A DNA stretch of 43,080 bases from Deltaproteobacteria bacterium. GTDB lineage: Bacteria > Desulfobacterota > Binatia > UBA9968 > JAJDTQ01. The DNA lies in NCBI GenBank assembly GCA_028821115.1, contig JAPPHF010000146.1, positions 1-43,080 on the forward strand. Direction: 5' to 3'. The notes beneath the pieces are model-generated. The model was not told the DNA's origin. It worked only from the letters and a program-made list of their open reading frames with translations, and made no database searches. Shown here piece by piece: positions 7,351 through 15,937 of this stretch; within the stretch, counting starts at the first letter, position 1, and every line of letters begins with the position of its first letter. The position numbers and the translations under genes are program-made.

Positions 7351-8831
7351 GGTTTCGGCGTCGAACGGGTGCGCATCCGGGTAATCAACGGGACCGCCAC
7401 CATCGTCACGATGAGGATCCAGGAGATGACGCTGTTGAAGAAGCCGAGATAGCTGCCGTCGTGGATCCTGAGGGTCAGCAGGAACGACTTCTCGGCGAGA
7501 TTGCCCAGCACGAAGCCGATGACCAGCGGCAGCACCGGCACTCCCGCCCGTCGCATGCCGAAGCCGAGGATCCCCAGCAGCACCACCAGCAGCACGTCCC
7601 AGATGTTCTCGCGCAGGATGTAGGTCCCTGCCAGCGCCACCACCGCGATGATGGCGGAAAGGTAATGCACCGGCACCCGGGTGATGATGGCCAGGTAGCG
7701 GGCGGCCAGCAGGCCGAAGATGCTGGCGAAAGCGTTGGAGACCACGTAGCCGTTGAGCAGGGTCCAGATGAAGATGGGGTTGTCGAGAATCAACTGCGGC
7801 CCGGGCGAGACTCCGTGCATGATGAAGATGCTCAGCAGCAGCGCCATGGCCAGGCTGCCGGGAATGCCGAAGCTCAGGGTGGTCAGCAGCGCGCCGCCGT
7901 CCTTGGAGTCGTTGGCCGCCTCGCTGGCGATGACGCCCTCGGGATTGCCGGTACCGAAGGTGTCGGGGCTTCTGGAGGACTGCACGGCCACCGTGTAGGC
8001 GATGAGGTTGGCGGTCTCGCCGCCCACCCCGGGGATGATCCCCACCAGGGTGCCGATGGACGAGCTGCGCAGCAGGCAGACCGCGTAGCGGAAGTTCTCC
8101 ATCACCCCCTGCCACGCGCCCCGGATGCTGGCCTGGATGTTGTCGCGCGCGATGGTGCCGCCCTGGGCCGAGTAGTTGATCAACTCGCCGATGGCGAACA
8201 GCCCCACGAAGAACGGGATCAGCGGAATCCCGTCCCACAGGTACTCGCTCCCCATGGTGTAGCGGATGAGCCCGGTGGGCTCGTTGAGGCCCACCAGGGA
8301 CAGCAGGATGCCGACCCCGCCGGCGATAAGCCCGTTCAGTAGCGAGCCTTGGCTCACCGTGGCGGTAGTGACCAGCCCGAACACCACCAGCCAGAAGATC
8401 TCGGGATGACCGAAGGCGATCACCAGCGGGCGCATGATCTGGATCAGCAGCGCCAGGATCACGAGCCCGAAGAGCGCCCCCAGCAGGCACGCCCCGGCCG
8501 ACAGCCCCAGCGCCCGCGCGGCTTCGCCGCGCTTGGCCATGGGGTAGCCGTCGAAGCAGGTGGCGGCGTTAACCGGGGTGCCCGGGGTGTTGAGCAGGAT
8601 GGCGCTGATGGAGCCGCCGAAGGAGCTGGCGCCCATGATGCCGGAGAACAGGTAGACGGCGGTGATGGCGTCCCAGGTGAAGGTGAACGGCAGCAGCATC
8701 GACATGGCGAGGATGCCGCCGAGCCCCGGCACCGCGCCGAAGATCAGGCCGATGACGCTGCCGAAGAACAGCGTCAGAAGGACGTGCGGTTCGGCGATGG
8801 TGACCAGCGCGGCGCCGAAACCTTCAAACAT
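7347..8831 (-). CDS. Tripartite tricarboxylate transporter TctA-family permease
   Basis: Predicted 494 residues, the usual length for TctA. It is a very hydrophobic inner-membrane protein with about 11-12 segments. The family glycine-rich motif GLIFGAVPGLGGILAMSMLLPF lies near the N-terminus, and a second PGVGGETANLIAY-type motif lies in the middle, marking the internally duplicated fold. It uses the ion gradient to import carboxylates delivered by TctC. It lies in the order ubiD-tctC-tctA-tctB on the minus strand, 146 bases after tctC and overlapping tctB by four bases. The gap to tctC holds a perfect 16-bp hairpin. Substrate may match that of the upstream UbiD enzyme. Confidence 0.93.
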   Translation of the reverse strand: MFEGFGAALVTIAEPHVLLTLFFGSVIGLIFGAVPGLGGILAMSMLLPFTFTWDAITAVYLFSGIMGASSFGGSISAILLNTPGTPVNAATCFDGYPMAKRGEAARALGLSAGACLLGALFGLVILALLIQIMRPLVIAFGHPEIFWLVVFGLVTTATVSQGSLLNGLIAGGVGILLSLVGLNEPTGLIRYTMGSEYLWDGIPLIPFFVGLFAIGELINYSAQGGTIARDNIQASIRGAWQGVMENFRYAVCLLRSSSIGTLVGIIPGVGGETANLIAYTVAVQSSRSPDTFGTGNPEGVIASEAANDSKDGGALLTTLSFGIPGSLAMALLLSIFIMHGVSPGPQLILDNPIFIWTLLNGYVVSNAFASIFGLLAARYLAIITRVPVHYLSAIIAVVALAGTYILRENIWDVLLVVLLGILGFGMRRAGVPVLPLVIGFVLGNLAEKSFLLTLRIHDGSYLGFFNSVISWILIVTMVAVPLITRMRTRSTPKP

Positions 8832-8927
8832 GAATACGTGTGTCCCGGGTCACGACGAGGCGGACTACCGCACCGGCAAGGCCGCCGCGGACCGAGCACG
8901 GAGAGGGCAGGGCATGGACGGAAGTAC

Positions 8928-8963
8928 CGCGACACGGTCCCGCGCGTGCGGGACCGTGTCGCG
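8928..8963. promoter_or_regulatory. Perfect 16-bp hairpin between tctC and tctA
   Basis: Left arm CGCGACACGGTCCCGC, loop GCGT, right arm GCGGGACCGTGTCGCG, with no mismatches. It starts about 15 bases after the tctC stop on the minus strand. No T-run follows on that strand, so it is not a classic intrinsic terminator. A stable 3' hairpin after the binding-protein gene commonly protects that message and raises its level over the membrane genes; this role is inferred. Confidence 0.7.
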
Positions 8964-8977
8964 AGCAGGCACGGGAA

Positions 8978-9970
8978 TCACTTGATGTACTTCTTGAGCA
9001 ACGCGGAGTTCTTCTGCACCAGGGCGAGCATGTCGGCGACGAGCTTGGTGGTGTCCTGCTTGCTCAAGGGCGCGACGATGTTGCCGTTGGCCTCGATCTT
9101 CTCCTTCAGCGCCGCGTCGTTGTTGGCCTTCACCAGGGCCTCTTCTATGACGGAAGCGATCTCGGGAGGAGTCTTGGGCGGCAAGGCGTAGAGGTTCTGT
9201 CCCACCAGCGAGGACGACCCCAGTTCCGGGAATCCCTGCTCCACGCCCGTGGGGATGTTCGGGAATTTGGGATGCCGTTTCGGCAGGTATACGACGATGG
9301 CCTTGGCCTCGCCCGACTGCACCGCGGTGGTCCAGCGCTTGACCAGCGGCAGGTTGGTGATGGAGAAGTCGCCGCGGATGATGCCGGTGATCAGTTCGGG
9401 GCCCTTGAAGCCGGCGATGAACTCCACCGGGAAGCCCACCAGGTTGGCGGTGATGACCGAGATCGGGAACGTGTTGCCGCCGGTCCCGGTGATGCCCGCC
9501 TTGATGGGCTTCTTGGCCGTCTTCATCTGCTTGAGCGACGTCCACTGGTCCTTGCCCGCCTTGGTGGTGGCCTGCATGAAATACGGGTTGGACACCTGGC
9601 GTCCGATCCAGGTGAAGGTCCGCAGGTCGGGGTCCATTCCCCGCGCCGCCTGGTTGACGGCCTGCCCGGGCAGGTTGATGGCGGCCATGGTATGGCCGTC
9701 GGGCTTGGACCGGTTGAGGATGGTCACGGAGTTGCGTCCCCCGGCCCCCGGCACGTTCCGGATCACCACGGGCACGCCCAGTGCCTTCGACATCACCTCG
9801 CCCTGGAGCCTGGCGGCTGTGTCCATGGCGCCCCCCACCGAGAATCCCACCAGGATGGTGACGGGCTTGCTGGGTTTCCACGCGGCCGTCGCCGGCTTCG
9901 CCGCCAGCGCCAACGCAACGGCTACGAGCATGACGAGGCACGCTTTGCTCAACGTATTCAGAATGCGCAT
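8978..9970 (-). CDS. Tripartite tricarboxylate transporter substrate-binding protein (TctC/BugT family)
   Basis: Predicted 330-residue periplasmic protein. The N-terminus is a clear Sec signal peptide: MRILNTLSKAC, a hydrophobic run LVMLVAVALALA, then a likely cleavage near PATAA-W. The mature protein has the Bug-type ligand-binding fold, seen as KPVTILVGFSVGGAMDTAAR near the start, PGAGGRNSVTIL and KPDGHTM. In this family the early loop and the PGAGG loop contact the ligand carboxylate. Start ATG 9970 has AAAGGAG at good spacing. It is followed by tctA and tctB and preceded, 110 bases away, by the ubiD-like gene, so it probably delivers an acid that UbiD decarboxylates. The exact ligand is unknown. 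Confidence 0.93.
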   Translation of the reverse strand: MRILNTLSKACLVMLVAVALALAAKPATAAWKPSKPVTILVGFSVGGAMDTAARLQGEVMSKALGVPVVIRNVPGAGGRNSVTILNRSKPDGHTMAAINLPGQAVNQAARGMDPDLRTFTWIGRQVSNPYFMQATTKAGKDQWTSLKQMKTAKKPIKAGITGTGGNTFPISVITANLVGFPVEFIAGFKGPELITGIIRGDFSITNLPLVKRWTTAVQSGEAKAIVVYLPKRHPKFPNIPTGVEQGFPELGSSSLVGQNLYALPPKTPPEIASVIEEALVKANNDAALKEKIEANGNIVAPLSKQDTTKLVADMLALVQKNSALLKKYIK

Positions 9971-10080
9971 AACGGGCTCCTTTCGGGTTGACGAGAAACC
10001 TTTTCAGGCCACATTTCAGCGGCGCGTGGCAGATTCTTACACTCCTTCGATTCCCGGTCAAGGTGTCGCCGGGTGGGGCT

Positions 10081-11493
10081 CTAACGCAGCAGCGAGCGGT
10101 CGAAGGGCGCCAGCAACCCTTCCAGTCGCACCTCCCGCACCTTGTCCTGGGGCGGCCGCGCCCGTTGCGGGTACTGGACCGGCGGCGCCGGCTTGGTAGC
10201 GTCCAGGATCATCACCGCGCCCATCACCGGCTCGTGGGTGCCGTCCACCGTATAGGTCCAGTTGGACGGCAGCAGGTCGCCCGGCCCGTTCCAGTCGGGG
10301 ATCGTGAGCACGTCCTTGTCCGGGCGCATGCGCGTCCCCACCGCCCAGGTCACTTCGGGCTCGTTGAACACGTTGATGTCGTCGTCCACCACCACCACGC
10401 AGCGGAGGTTCTCGGGCTCCGTCGAGATGGCGGCCATTGCGGCGCGTTTGACCTCCGAATCCCTGGTCTTGCGGATGGAGATGTAGCAGTGGGTGCGCGC
10501 GTGGGCCGGCACGTTGACGTTGACCACGCCGGGAACGGCCTCCCTGACCCGCCGGTAGATCGTCCCCATGCGCGGCAGGCTGCCCAGCACCAGGTGTTCC
10601 TGGCCCGCGGGAAAGACGTCGTAGTAGATGGGGTTCCGGCGCATGGTCATGGCCGACACGTGCATCACCGGCTGCGCTCCCACGCTTACGTAGTAGCCCG
10701 TCCACTCGCCGAACGGACCTTCCAGGCGGGTCTCGTCCGGCAGGAGCCGCCCTTCGATGACGATCTCGGCGTGGGCCGGCACCATGAGGTCCACGGTCTC
10801 GGCCCTCACCAGCTCGATGGGCTCTTGCAGGAGCGCGCCCGCCTCGGCGAACTCGCCGCCGATGCCCGGCAGCCGCGACACCGCCCCCAGCATGAAGGTG
10901 GGGTAGTGTCCGATGACCAGGGCGAACTCGGTGGGCTCGCCACGCTCGGAGTTGCGCCGGTAGATGTAGCCGCCGTGGTGGCTGCCCTGGATGTAGACCC
11001 CGAGAGTCCGGGGGTCGTGGACTTGGTGGCGGTAGAGCCCCGCGTTTTGGGCCCCGGTATCAGGGTCCTTGAGGATCATGACGCCGCCGGTGATGTACGG
11101 CCCCGCGTCGAGCTCGTTGTGGAACGGAATGGGCAGGGCCGACAGGTCCACCGCGTCTCCCTTGAGCACCACCTCCTTCACCGGCCCGTCGCTGACGGTC
11201 TCCGCCTGAATGGGGTTGGCCTGCCGCTCGCCGTAGACCCGGGCCATGTCCGGCACGCTGGTGCCCAGGGCCAGCGCCAGCCGCTCGTAAGTGGCGGTCA
11301 GGTTGATGACCAGCGGCATGGACGAGCCTTCCACGTCGGTGAAGAACAGCGCGGGAACCCGGCCGTCTTCGGCGAGCCTGTCGGCGATGGCCGTGATGTC
11401 GAACTCTCGGTCCACCCGCCGGGTGACCATGTGGATCTGGTCCGCCGACGAGGCCGCCAGTTGCTCGATAAAGGCGCGCAGGTCCTTCGCCAT
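10081..11493 (-). CDS. UbiD-family decarboxylase (prenylated-FMN dependent)
   Basis: Predicted 470 residues, normal for UbiD/Fdc-type enzymes, which reversibly decarboxylate aromatic or alpha,beta-unsaturated acids using prenylated FMN. The hallmark motif RLEGPFGEWTGYY gives Glu258 and Glu263, matching the catalytic glutamates (E277 and E282 in Aspergillus Fdc1). Arg155 in NAGLYRHQV matches the catalytic arginine, and Asn150 fits the metal/cofactor site. It is probably cytoplasmic. The gene heads the minus-strand unit ubiD-tctC-tctA-tctB, suggesting import and decarboxylation of the same acid. Start ATG 11493 has AAAGGAC upstream. No UbiX-type prenyltransferase is in the window, so the cofactor must be supplied from elsewhere. 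Confidence 0.93.
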   Translation of the reverse strand: MAKDLRAFIEQLAASSADQIHMVTRRVDREFDITAIADRLAEDGRVPALFFTDVEGSSMPLVINLTATYERLALALGTSVPDMARVYGERQANPIQAETVSDGPVKEVVLKGDAVDLSALPIPFHNELDAGPYITGGVMILKDPDTGAQNAGLYRHQVHDPRTLGVYIQGSHHGGYIYRRNSERGEPTEFALVIGHYPTFMLGAVSRLPGIGGEFAEAGALLQEPIELVRAETVDLMVPAHAEIVIEGRLLPDETRLEGPFGEWTGYYVSVGAQPVMHVSAMTMRRNPIYYDVFPAGQEHLVLGSLPRMGTIYRRVREAVPGVVNVNVPAHARTHCYISIRKTRDSEVKRAAMAAISTEPENLRCVVVVDDDINVFNEPEVTWAVGTRMRPDKDVLTIPDWNGPGDLLPSNWTYTVDGTHEPVMGAVMILDATKPAPPVQYPQRARPPQDKVREVRLEGLLAPFDRSLLR

Positions 11494-11605
11494 GGATGTG
11501 TCCTTTCGTCGTTGCCCGTCGGTCCTTCCTTAACACACTCCCGCGCGGTTGTTCACGGGTGCTGTCCGCGGCGCCCTGGCCCGTATGGAAAGCGGCCGTC
11601 GGTCC

Positions 11606-11634
11606 TTGAAATCCCGCCTCCTATGGCATAGACG
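11606..11634 (+). promoter_or_regulatory. Weak candidate promoter upstream of the Dpp-like permease genes
   Basis: TTGAAA (5 of 6 to the -35 consensus), a 17-base spacer, then TAGACG (3 of 6). It lies in the 166-base gap between the divergent ubiD-like and permease genes and would give a leader of about 20 bases. The -10 is poor. Confidence 0.22.
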
Positions 11635-11659
11635 GTAGGTTTTCCGAGAGACCGGCCCC

Positions 11660-12661
11660 ATGGGAACTTATCTGCTCCGCCGACTGATCGGGACGATCCC
11701 GGTCATGGTACTGATCAGCCTGCTGGTGTTCCTGCTGATCCAGGCGGCTCCGGGCGACCCCACGCTCATGCTGCTGGGTGAGGACAGCACCCAGGAGGAC
11801 ATCGACCAGGCCACGAAACGGTGGGGCCTCGACCAGCCCATCTACGTCCAGTACGTCAAGTTTTTCATGTCCGCGGTCCAGGGGGACTTCGGCCGCTCCT
11901 TCAAGTACGACGAGCCGGTGCTGGACGTGATCATCAACCGGATCCCGGCTACGCTGGAGCTGGCCTCGGCGTCGGTCATCATCGCGGTCATCTTCGCCAT
12001 ACCCTTGGGGGTGTGGGCCGCGGCCAAGCCCAACTCGTGGGTGGACAACACCGGCACCACCTTCGGCCTGTTCGGCATCAGCATGCCCAGTTTCTGGTTC
12101 GGGATCATGCTGATCCTGCTGTTCGCCGGCATACTCAATATTCTCCCGTCCGCGGGACGGGATACCTACGGCATCTCCGGCGAGCCCATCACCGGGTTCT
12201 ACATTCTCGACAGCGCGCTGCAGGGCAACTGGGCCGGCGTTCGCGACGGCGCGGAGCACGTGTTCCTGCCGGCGTTGGCGCTGGGCTCCAACATGCTGGG
12301 GATCCTCATGCGGGTGACCCGGTCGTCGGTGCTGGAGGTCATGCACGAGGAGTACGTGACCACGGCCCGGGCCAAGGGGCTGGTGGAGCGCAGGGTGCTG
12401 TGGCGCCACGTGGTGAGCAACGCGCTGATTCCGGTCATCACCGTGGTGGGGCTGGAGCTCGGCACGCTGCTGAGCGGCTCGATCATCGTGGAAACGGTCT
12501 TCTCGTGGCCCGGCAGCGGCAGCCTGCTGGTCACCGCACTCAACGCCCGGGATCATCCGCTGGTGACCGGGCTGGTGCTGGTGTACACGGCGGCGTTCGT
12601 CGCCATCAATTTCCTGATCGACGTGCTCTATGCAATCATCGACCCCAGAATCCGGTATTGA
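11660..12661 (+). CDS. ABC transporter permease, DppB/OppB family
   Basis: Predicted 333-residue inner-membrane protein with about six hydrophobic segments. It starts with the family's usual pattern MGTYLLRRLIGTIPVMVLISLLVFLLIQAAPGDP, and has a periplasmic loop with the LGLDQP-like GLDQPIYVQYVKF. The C-terminal half has the BPD_transp_1 EAA loop (EYVTTARAKGL), which docks to the ATPase. Such permeases import peptides, nickel or other small substrates as a heterodimer with a DppC-type partner, here the next gene, which overlaps by 32 bases. No substrate-binding protein or ATPase gene lies in this cluster, so the complex must borrow those parts or the genes are an incomplete unit. Confidence 0.93.
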   Translation: MGTYLLRRLIGTIPVMVLISLLVFLLIQAAPGDPTLMLLGEDSTQEDIDQATKRWGLDQPIYVQYVKFFMSAVQGDFGRSFKYDEPVLDVIINRIPATLELASASVIIAVIFAIPLGVWAAAKPNSWVDNTGTTFGLFGISMPSFWFGIMLILLFAGILNILPSAGRDTYGISGEPITGFYILDSALQGNWAGVRDGAEHVFLPALALGSNMLGILMRVTRSSVLEVMHEEYVTTARAKGLVERRVLWRHVVSNALIPVITVVGLELGTLLSGSIIVETVFSWPGSGSLLVTALNARDHPLVTGLVLVYTAAFVAINFLIDVLYAIIDPRIRY

Positions 12662-13556
12662 CATCGGCAACATGGGCCAGCCGGGAGCCGGGACCACACG
12701 GCGCGGCGGCCAGTGGTGGCGCCCGTGGATGCGGACCAAGGTCTACATGGGCGGCTCCATCGTCGTGATATTCGCCATCGTGGGAGCCCTCGGGCCGTAC
12801 GTGGCGCCTTACGATCCCAACCACCAGAGCCTCGAGACCATGCTGCAGGCGCCCCAGTGGTTCTGGGGGGCGCACTTTCTCGGCACCGACAACCTCGGCC
12901 GGGACATCCTGAGCCGCATCATCTTCGGCGCCCGGGTCTCCCTGCTGATCGCCTTCGCCGTGGTGTTCATCTCCGGTTTCGTGGGCGTGATTCTGGGAGC
13001 CACCTCCGGGTATTTCGGCGGCAACATCGACTTTACCATCCAGAAGTTCGTGGAGGTGGTGTGGGCGTTTCCGCCGCTCTTGCTGGCCCTGAGCATCATG
13101 GCGTTCCTGGGACAGGGGCTCGGCAATCTCATCCTGGCGCTCGTGGCGCAGCGCTGGATCCAGTACTGCCGGGTGACCCGGGGGCAGAGCCTGTCCCTCA
13201 AGGCTCGTGAGTTCGTCATCTCGGCCAAGTCGCTGGGAGCCAGCGACGCCCAGATCATCGCGCGCCACATCATCCCCAACTTGATCCAGGTGTCGCTGGT
13301 CATCGGCACCTTCGCCATGGCTTCCTCCATCATCTCCGAGGCGAGCCTGAGCTTCCTCGGCCTGGGCGTGCCCCCCGAGATCCCCACTTGGGGGACCATG
13401 CTCGCCGACGGCCGCATCTACATCAGCACGGCTTGGTGGCTGGCACTCTTCCCGGGCCTGTCCATCTTCGTGACCGTGCTGGGGATCAACCTCCTGGGCG
13501 ACGCCCTCCGCGACGTCCTGGACCCGAGGCTCAAGCGGGCGGGAACCTACATTTGA
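12630..13556 (+). CDS. ABC transporter permease, DppC/OppC family
   Basis: Predicted 308 residues with six hydrophobic segments. The N-terminal segment ends in APYDPN, the usual OppC/DppC feature, followed by FLGTDNLGRDILSRIIFGARVSL. The EAA-type cytoplasmic loop is REFVISAKSLGASDAQIIARHI. It pairs with the DppB-type permease just upstream. The start is uncertain: ATG 12630 overlaps the upstream gene by 32 bases, and ATG 12672 would give 294 residues; neither has a strong ribosome-binding site. The C-terminus ends DPRLKRAGTYI, typical of the family. The next gene's TTG start overlaps this stop, suggesting the LLM oxidoreductase is in the same operon. Confidence 0.92.
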   Translation: MQSSTPESGIDIGNMGQPGAGTTRRGGQWWRPWMRTKVYMGGSIVVIFAIVGALGPYVAPYDPNHQSLETMLQAPQWFWGAHFLGTDNLGRDILSRIIFGARVSLLIAFAVVFISGFVGVILGATSGYFGGNIDFTIQKFVEVVWAFPPLLLALSIMAFLGQGLGNLILALVAQRWIQYCRVTRGQSLSLKAREFVISAKSLGASDAQIIARHIIPNLIQVSLVIGTFAMASSIISEASLSFLGLGVPPEIPTWGTMLADGRIYISTAWWLALFPGLSIFVTVLGINLLGDALRDVLDPRLKRAGTYI

Positions 13557-14557
13557 CATCCTCGACGCCACGGCTGGGCATGGTGCTGTATCACGGCATC
13601 GACAGCGGCGACGAGTTGCGCAACTACGCCCGGGTCGCGGAGGAGGCGGGTTTCGACTCCCTGTGGGTGACGGAGCGTTATTTCCACGAGGAAACCTTCT
13701 CGCTGTTGGGGTTCCTGGCCGCCGCCACGACGCGCATCAAGCTCGGTCTCGGCGTTACGAATCCCTACACGCGGAACCCGGCGCTGTTGGGCATGTCCGC
13801 GGCGACGCTGGACCGGATTTCCGGGGGCCGCTTCCTCCTGGGCCTGGGGCGGAGCGACAAGTGGGTGATCGAGGGCCGCATGGGCATGCCCTACGAGCGG
13901 CCGCTGGCCCACATGAAGGAGGCGGTGGCGCAGCTCAGGCGGCTGTTGGCCGGCGAGCGTGCAAGCGGCGCGGCCGCCTATTGGGACTTGAAGGCCGTGC
14001 GGCTGGCGGTGACGCCGGCGCAGGAACGCCTGCCGATCTACCTGGCCGCCATCGGCCCCAAGGCGCTGCGGCTGGCGGGCGCGGTGGCCGACGGCGTGCT
14101 GCTCAACGCCTACGTGCCGGCGAGCTACGTGCGCTACGCGGTCGGGGAGATCGCGGCGGCGGCCCGCGAGGCCGGGCGCGATCCGGCCTCCATCGACATC
14201 ACCTGCATGCTGATCGTGCGGCTTACCGACGATCCCGCCCGAATGATGCCCGCCCTCAAGGAACGGATGGTACGGCTCCTGGCCGAGCCCTTCGTGGGGG
14301 AGGTGCTGCTGGAGCGGGGCGGTTTCGATCCCGGTGTTCTGCCGGAGCTTCGCGCCACCGCGGAGAGCCGCGGCGAGAAGGCCGCCGTCGGGCTCATCGC
14401 CGAGGAGATGGTGGAGGCGTTCTATCTGCTGGGCGATGCTTCGGAGTGCCGCCGCCGAATTGGCGAATACCGTGACGCCGGAGTGGAACATCCGCTGCTG
14501 CTGCCCCGGCTCGAGGACTACGAGGGTACCGTGGACGCTCTGGGACCGCGCGCATAG
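13553..14557 (+). CDS. LLM-class (luciferase-like) flavin-dependent oxidoreductase
   Basis: Predicted 334 residues with the bacterial luciferase TIM-barrel fold, using reduced FMN or coenzyme F420. Visible family features are PRLGMVLYHG (first strand), ARVAEEAGFDSLWVTERYF, TTRIKLGLGVTNPYTRNPALL, LDRISGGRFLLGLGRSD and the late barrel strand RLPIYLAAIGPKALRLAGAVADGVLLN. Sequence alone does not say which cofactor; F420-dependent methylenetetrahydromethanopterin-reductase-like proteins and FMN monooxygenases look alike. The start is inferred as TTG 13553, overlapping the permease stop, because ATG 13580 would cut into the first barrel strand. It is coupled to the DppBC-type permeases, so it may act on the imported compound. 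Confidence 0.88.
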   Translation: MTSSTPRLGMVLYHGIDSGDELRNYARVAEEAGFDSLWVTERYFHEETFSLLGFLAAATTRIKLGLGVTNPYTRNPALLGMSAATLDRISGGRFLLGLGRSDKWVIEGRMGMPYERPLAHMKEAVAQLRRLLAGERASGAAAYWDLKAVRLAVTPAQERLPIYLAAIGPKALRLAGAVADGVLLNAYVPASYVRYAVGEIAAAAREAGRDPASIDITCMLIVRLTDDPARMMPALKERMVRLLAEPFVGEVLLERGGFDPGVLPELRATAESRGEKAAVGLIAEEMVEAFYLLGDASECRRRIGEYRDAGVEHPLLLPRLEDYEGTVDALGPRA

Positions 14558-14608
14558 AGGCGGGCGGCCCGTGGCCTCCGGCGGAGAACGACATACCGTT
14601 GCGAATTG

Positions 14609-15925
14609 ATGGACAACGCGCCTGACACGCCGTATCCGAGGCGCCGCAAGCCACTCAACGTCCGGTTCTTCTACGGCTGGGTGGTGGTGGCGACGACCTT
14701 CACGGCATCGCTTATGGCCGCGGGGATCCGCGCCGCGCCGCAGACCTTCGTGCGGCCGCTGGAAGCGGAATTCGGCTGGGGCCGGGGTGCGATCAACGCC
14801 GCCGTATCCCTCAACTTGGTGCTTTATGGGGCCATCGGTCCGTTCGCCGGGCGCGTCCAGGACCGCCGGGGACCGCGGGTGGTGATGCTCGTGGCGCTGA
14901 CGCTGTTGGCGGTGGGGGCGGGGGCGACCGCGTTCATCAACCGGCTGTGGGAGTTCCTGCTGGTGTGGGGCCTGATCGTCGGCACCGGCGCGGGCGGCAT
15001 TTCGTCGGTGCTGGCCGCCAGCGTCGCCCATCGCTGGTTCGTGCGCCACCGCGGCGTGGTGCTGGGGTTGCTGAACAGCGCCGGCTCAACCGGGCAGCTC
15101 ATCTTCATCCCGGTGGTGCTGGGCATGGTCGTGGCCTGGGGCTGGCGCGTCGCCGCCATGACCCTATCGAGTCTGGCGGTGGTGGCCTTCCTGCTGGTGT
15201 GGTGGCTCATGCGCAGCGATCCGGCCGATGTGGGGGAGGAGGCGCTGGGCGAGTCGGAGGCCAACGCGGCCGCGGCCGCGAGACCGGGCGGCATGGCGCC
15301 GGTCACCACCACCACGGTGCGGGACGCGCTCCGGACGCGCACGTTCTGGCTCCTGGCCGCCGGCTACGCCATCTGCGGCGGGACCTCCAACGGCCTCATC
15401 GGGGCGAACATGATCCCGCATGCCCTGGACATCGGCATCAGCCACCAGGTGGCCAGCATAACGGTGGGGATCATGGCTGGCCTGAACTTCGTCGGCACCA
15501 TGGGGGCCGGATGGCTCTGCGACCGCATGGACCCGCGCAAGGTGCTGGCCTGGATCTACGGTCTGCGGGCGGTCTCGCTGTTCATCCTGCCGTCGGTCAC
15601 CGGCCCCGCTGGCATGTTCGTCTTCGCGGTGATCTACGGTCTGGACTGGTTCGCGACGGTGCCGCCGGTGGTGGCCATCGCCGGCAACACCTTCGGCAAG
15701 AACTCGGTGGGCAGCATCTACGGCCTGATTTTTCTGGCGCACCAACTGGGGGGCGCCGCCATGGCCCAGGGCAGCGGCATCGCCTACGATGTGTTCGGTG
15801 ACTACGTTCCGTCCTTCCTCACCGGCGCGGTGCTGGCCGTGCTGGCCGCGGGTATGTCGCTGGCCATCGCCAAGGACCCGCCGGTCCGGCTGGCGCCGCC
15901 CCAGCCCGGACTGGCCGCCACGTAG
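14609..15925 (+). CDS. MFS transporter (OFA-like carboxylate carrier)
   Basis: Predicted 438 residues with twelve hydrophobic segments in two six-helix halves separated by a hydrophilic loop around DPADVGEEALGESEANAAAAARPGG. The N-terminal half has FFYGWVVV, PLEAEFGWGRGAINAAVSLNLVLYG, and the motif-A-like loop GRVQDRRGPRVV between helices 2 and 3. The second half has GWLCDRMDPRKVLA. This pattern fits the oxalate/formate antiporter-like and monocarboxylate carriers. It closely resembles the other MFS gene at 21218-22552, sharing IYGLDWFATVPPVV, so the two are paralogues. ATG 14609 is chosen; TTG 14606 lies directly before it. A large inverted repeat follows the stop. Confidence 0.9.
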   Translation: MDNAPDTPYPRRRKPLNVRFFYGWVVVATTFTASLMAAGIRAAPQTFVRPLEAEFGWGRGAINAAVSLNLVLYGAIGPFAGRVQDRRGPRVVMLVALTLLAVGAGATAFINRLWEFLLVWGLIVGTGAGGISSVLAASVAHRWFVRHRGVVLGLLNSAGSTGQLIFIPVVLGMVVAWGWRVAAMTLSSLAVVAFLLVWWLMRSDPADVGEEALGESEANAAAAARPGGMAPVTTTTVRDALRTRTFWLLAAGYAICGGTSNGLIGANMIPHALDIGISHQVASITVGIMAGLNFVGTMGAGWLCDRMDPRKVLAWIYGLRAVSLFILPSVTGPAGMFVFAVIYGLDWFATVPPVVAIAGNTFGKNSVGSIYGLIFLAHQLGGAAMAQGSGIAYDVFGDYVPSFLTGAVLAVLAAGMSLAIAKDPPVRLAPPQPGLAAT

Positions 15926-15937
15926 GAAATGCCGATG

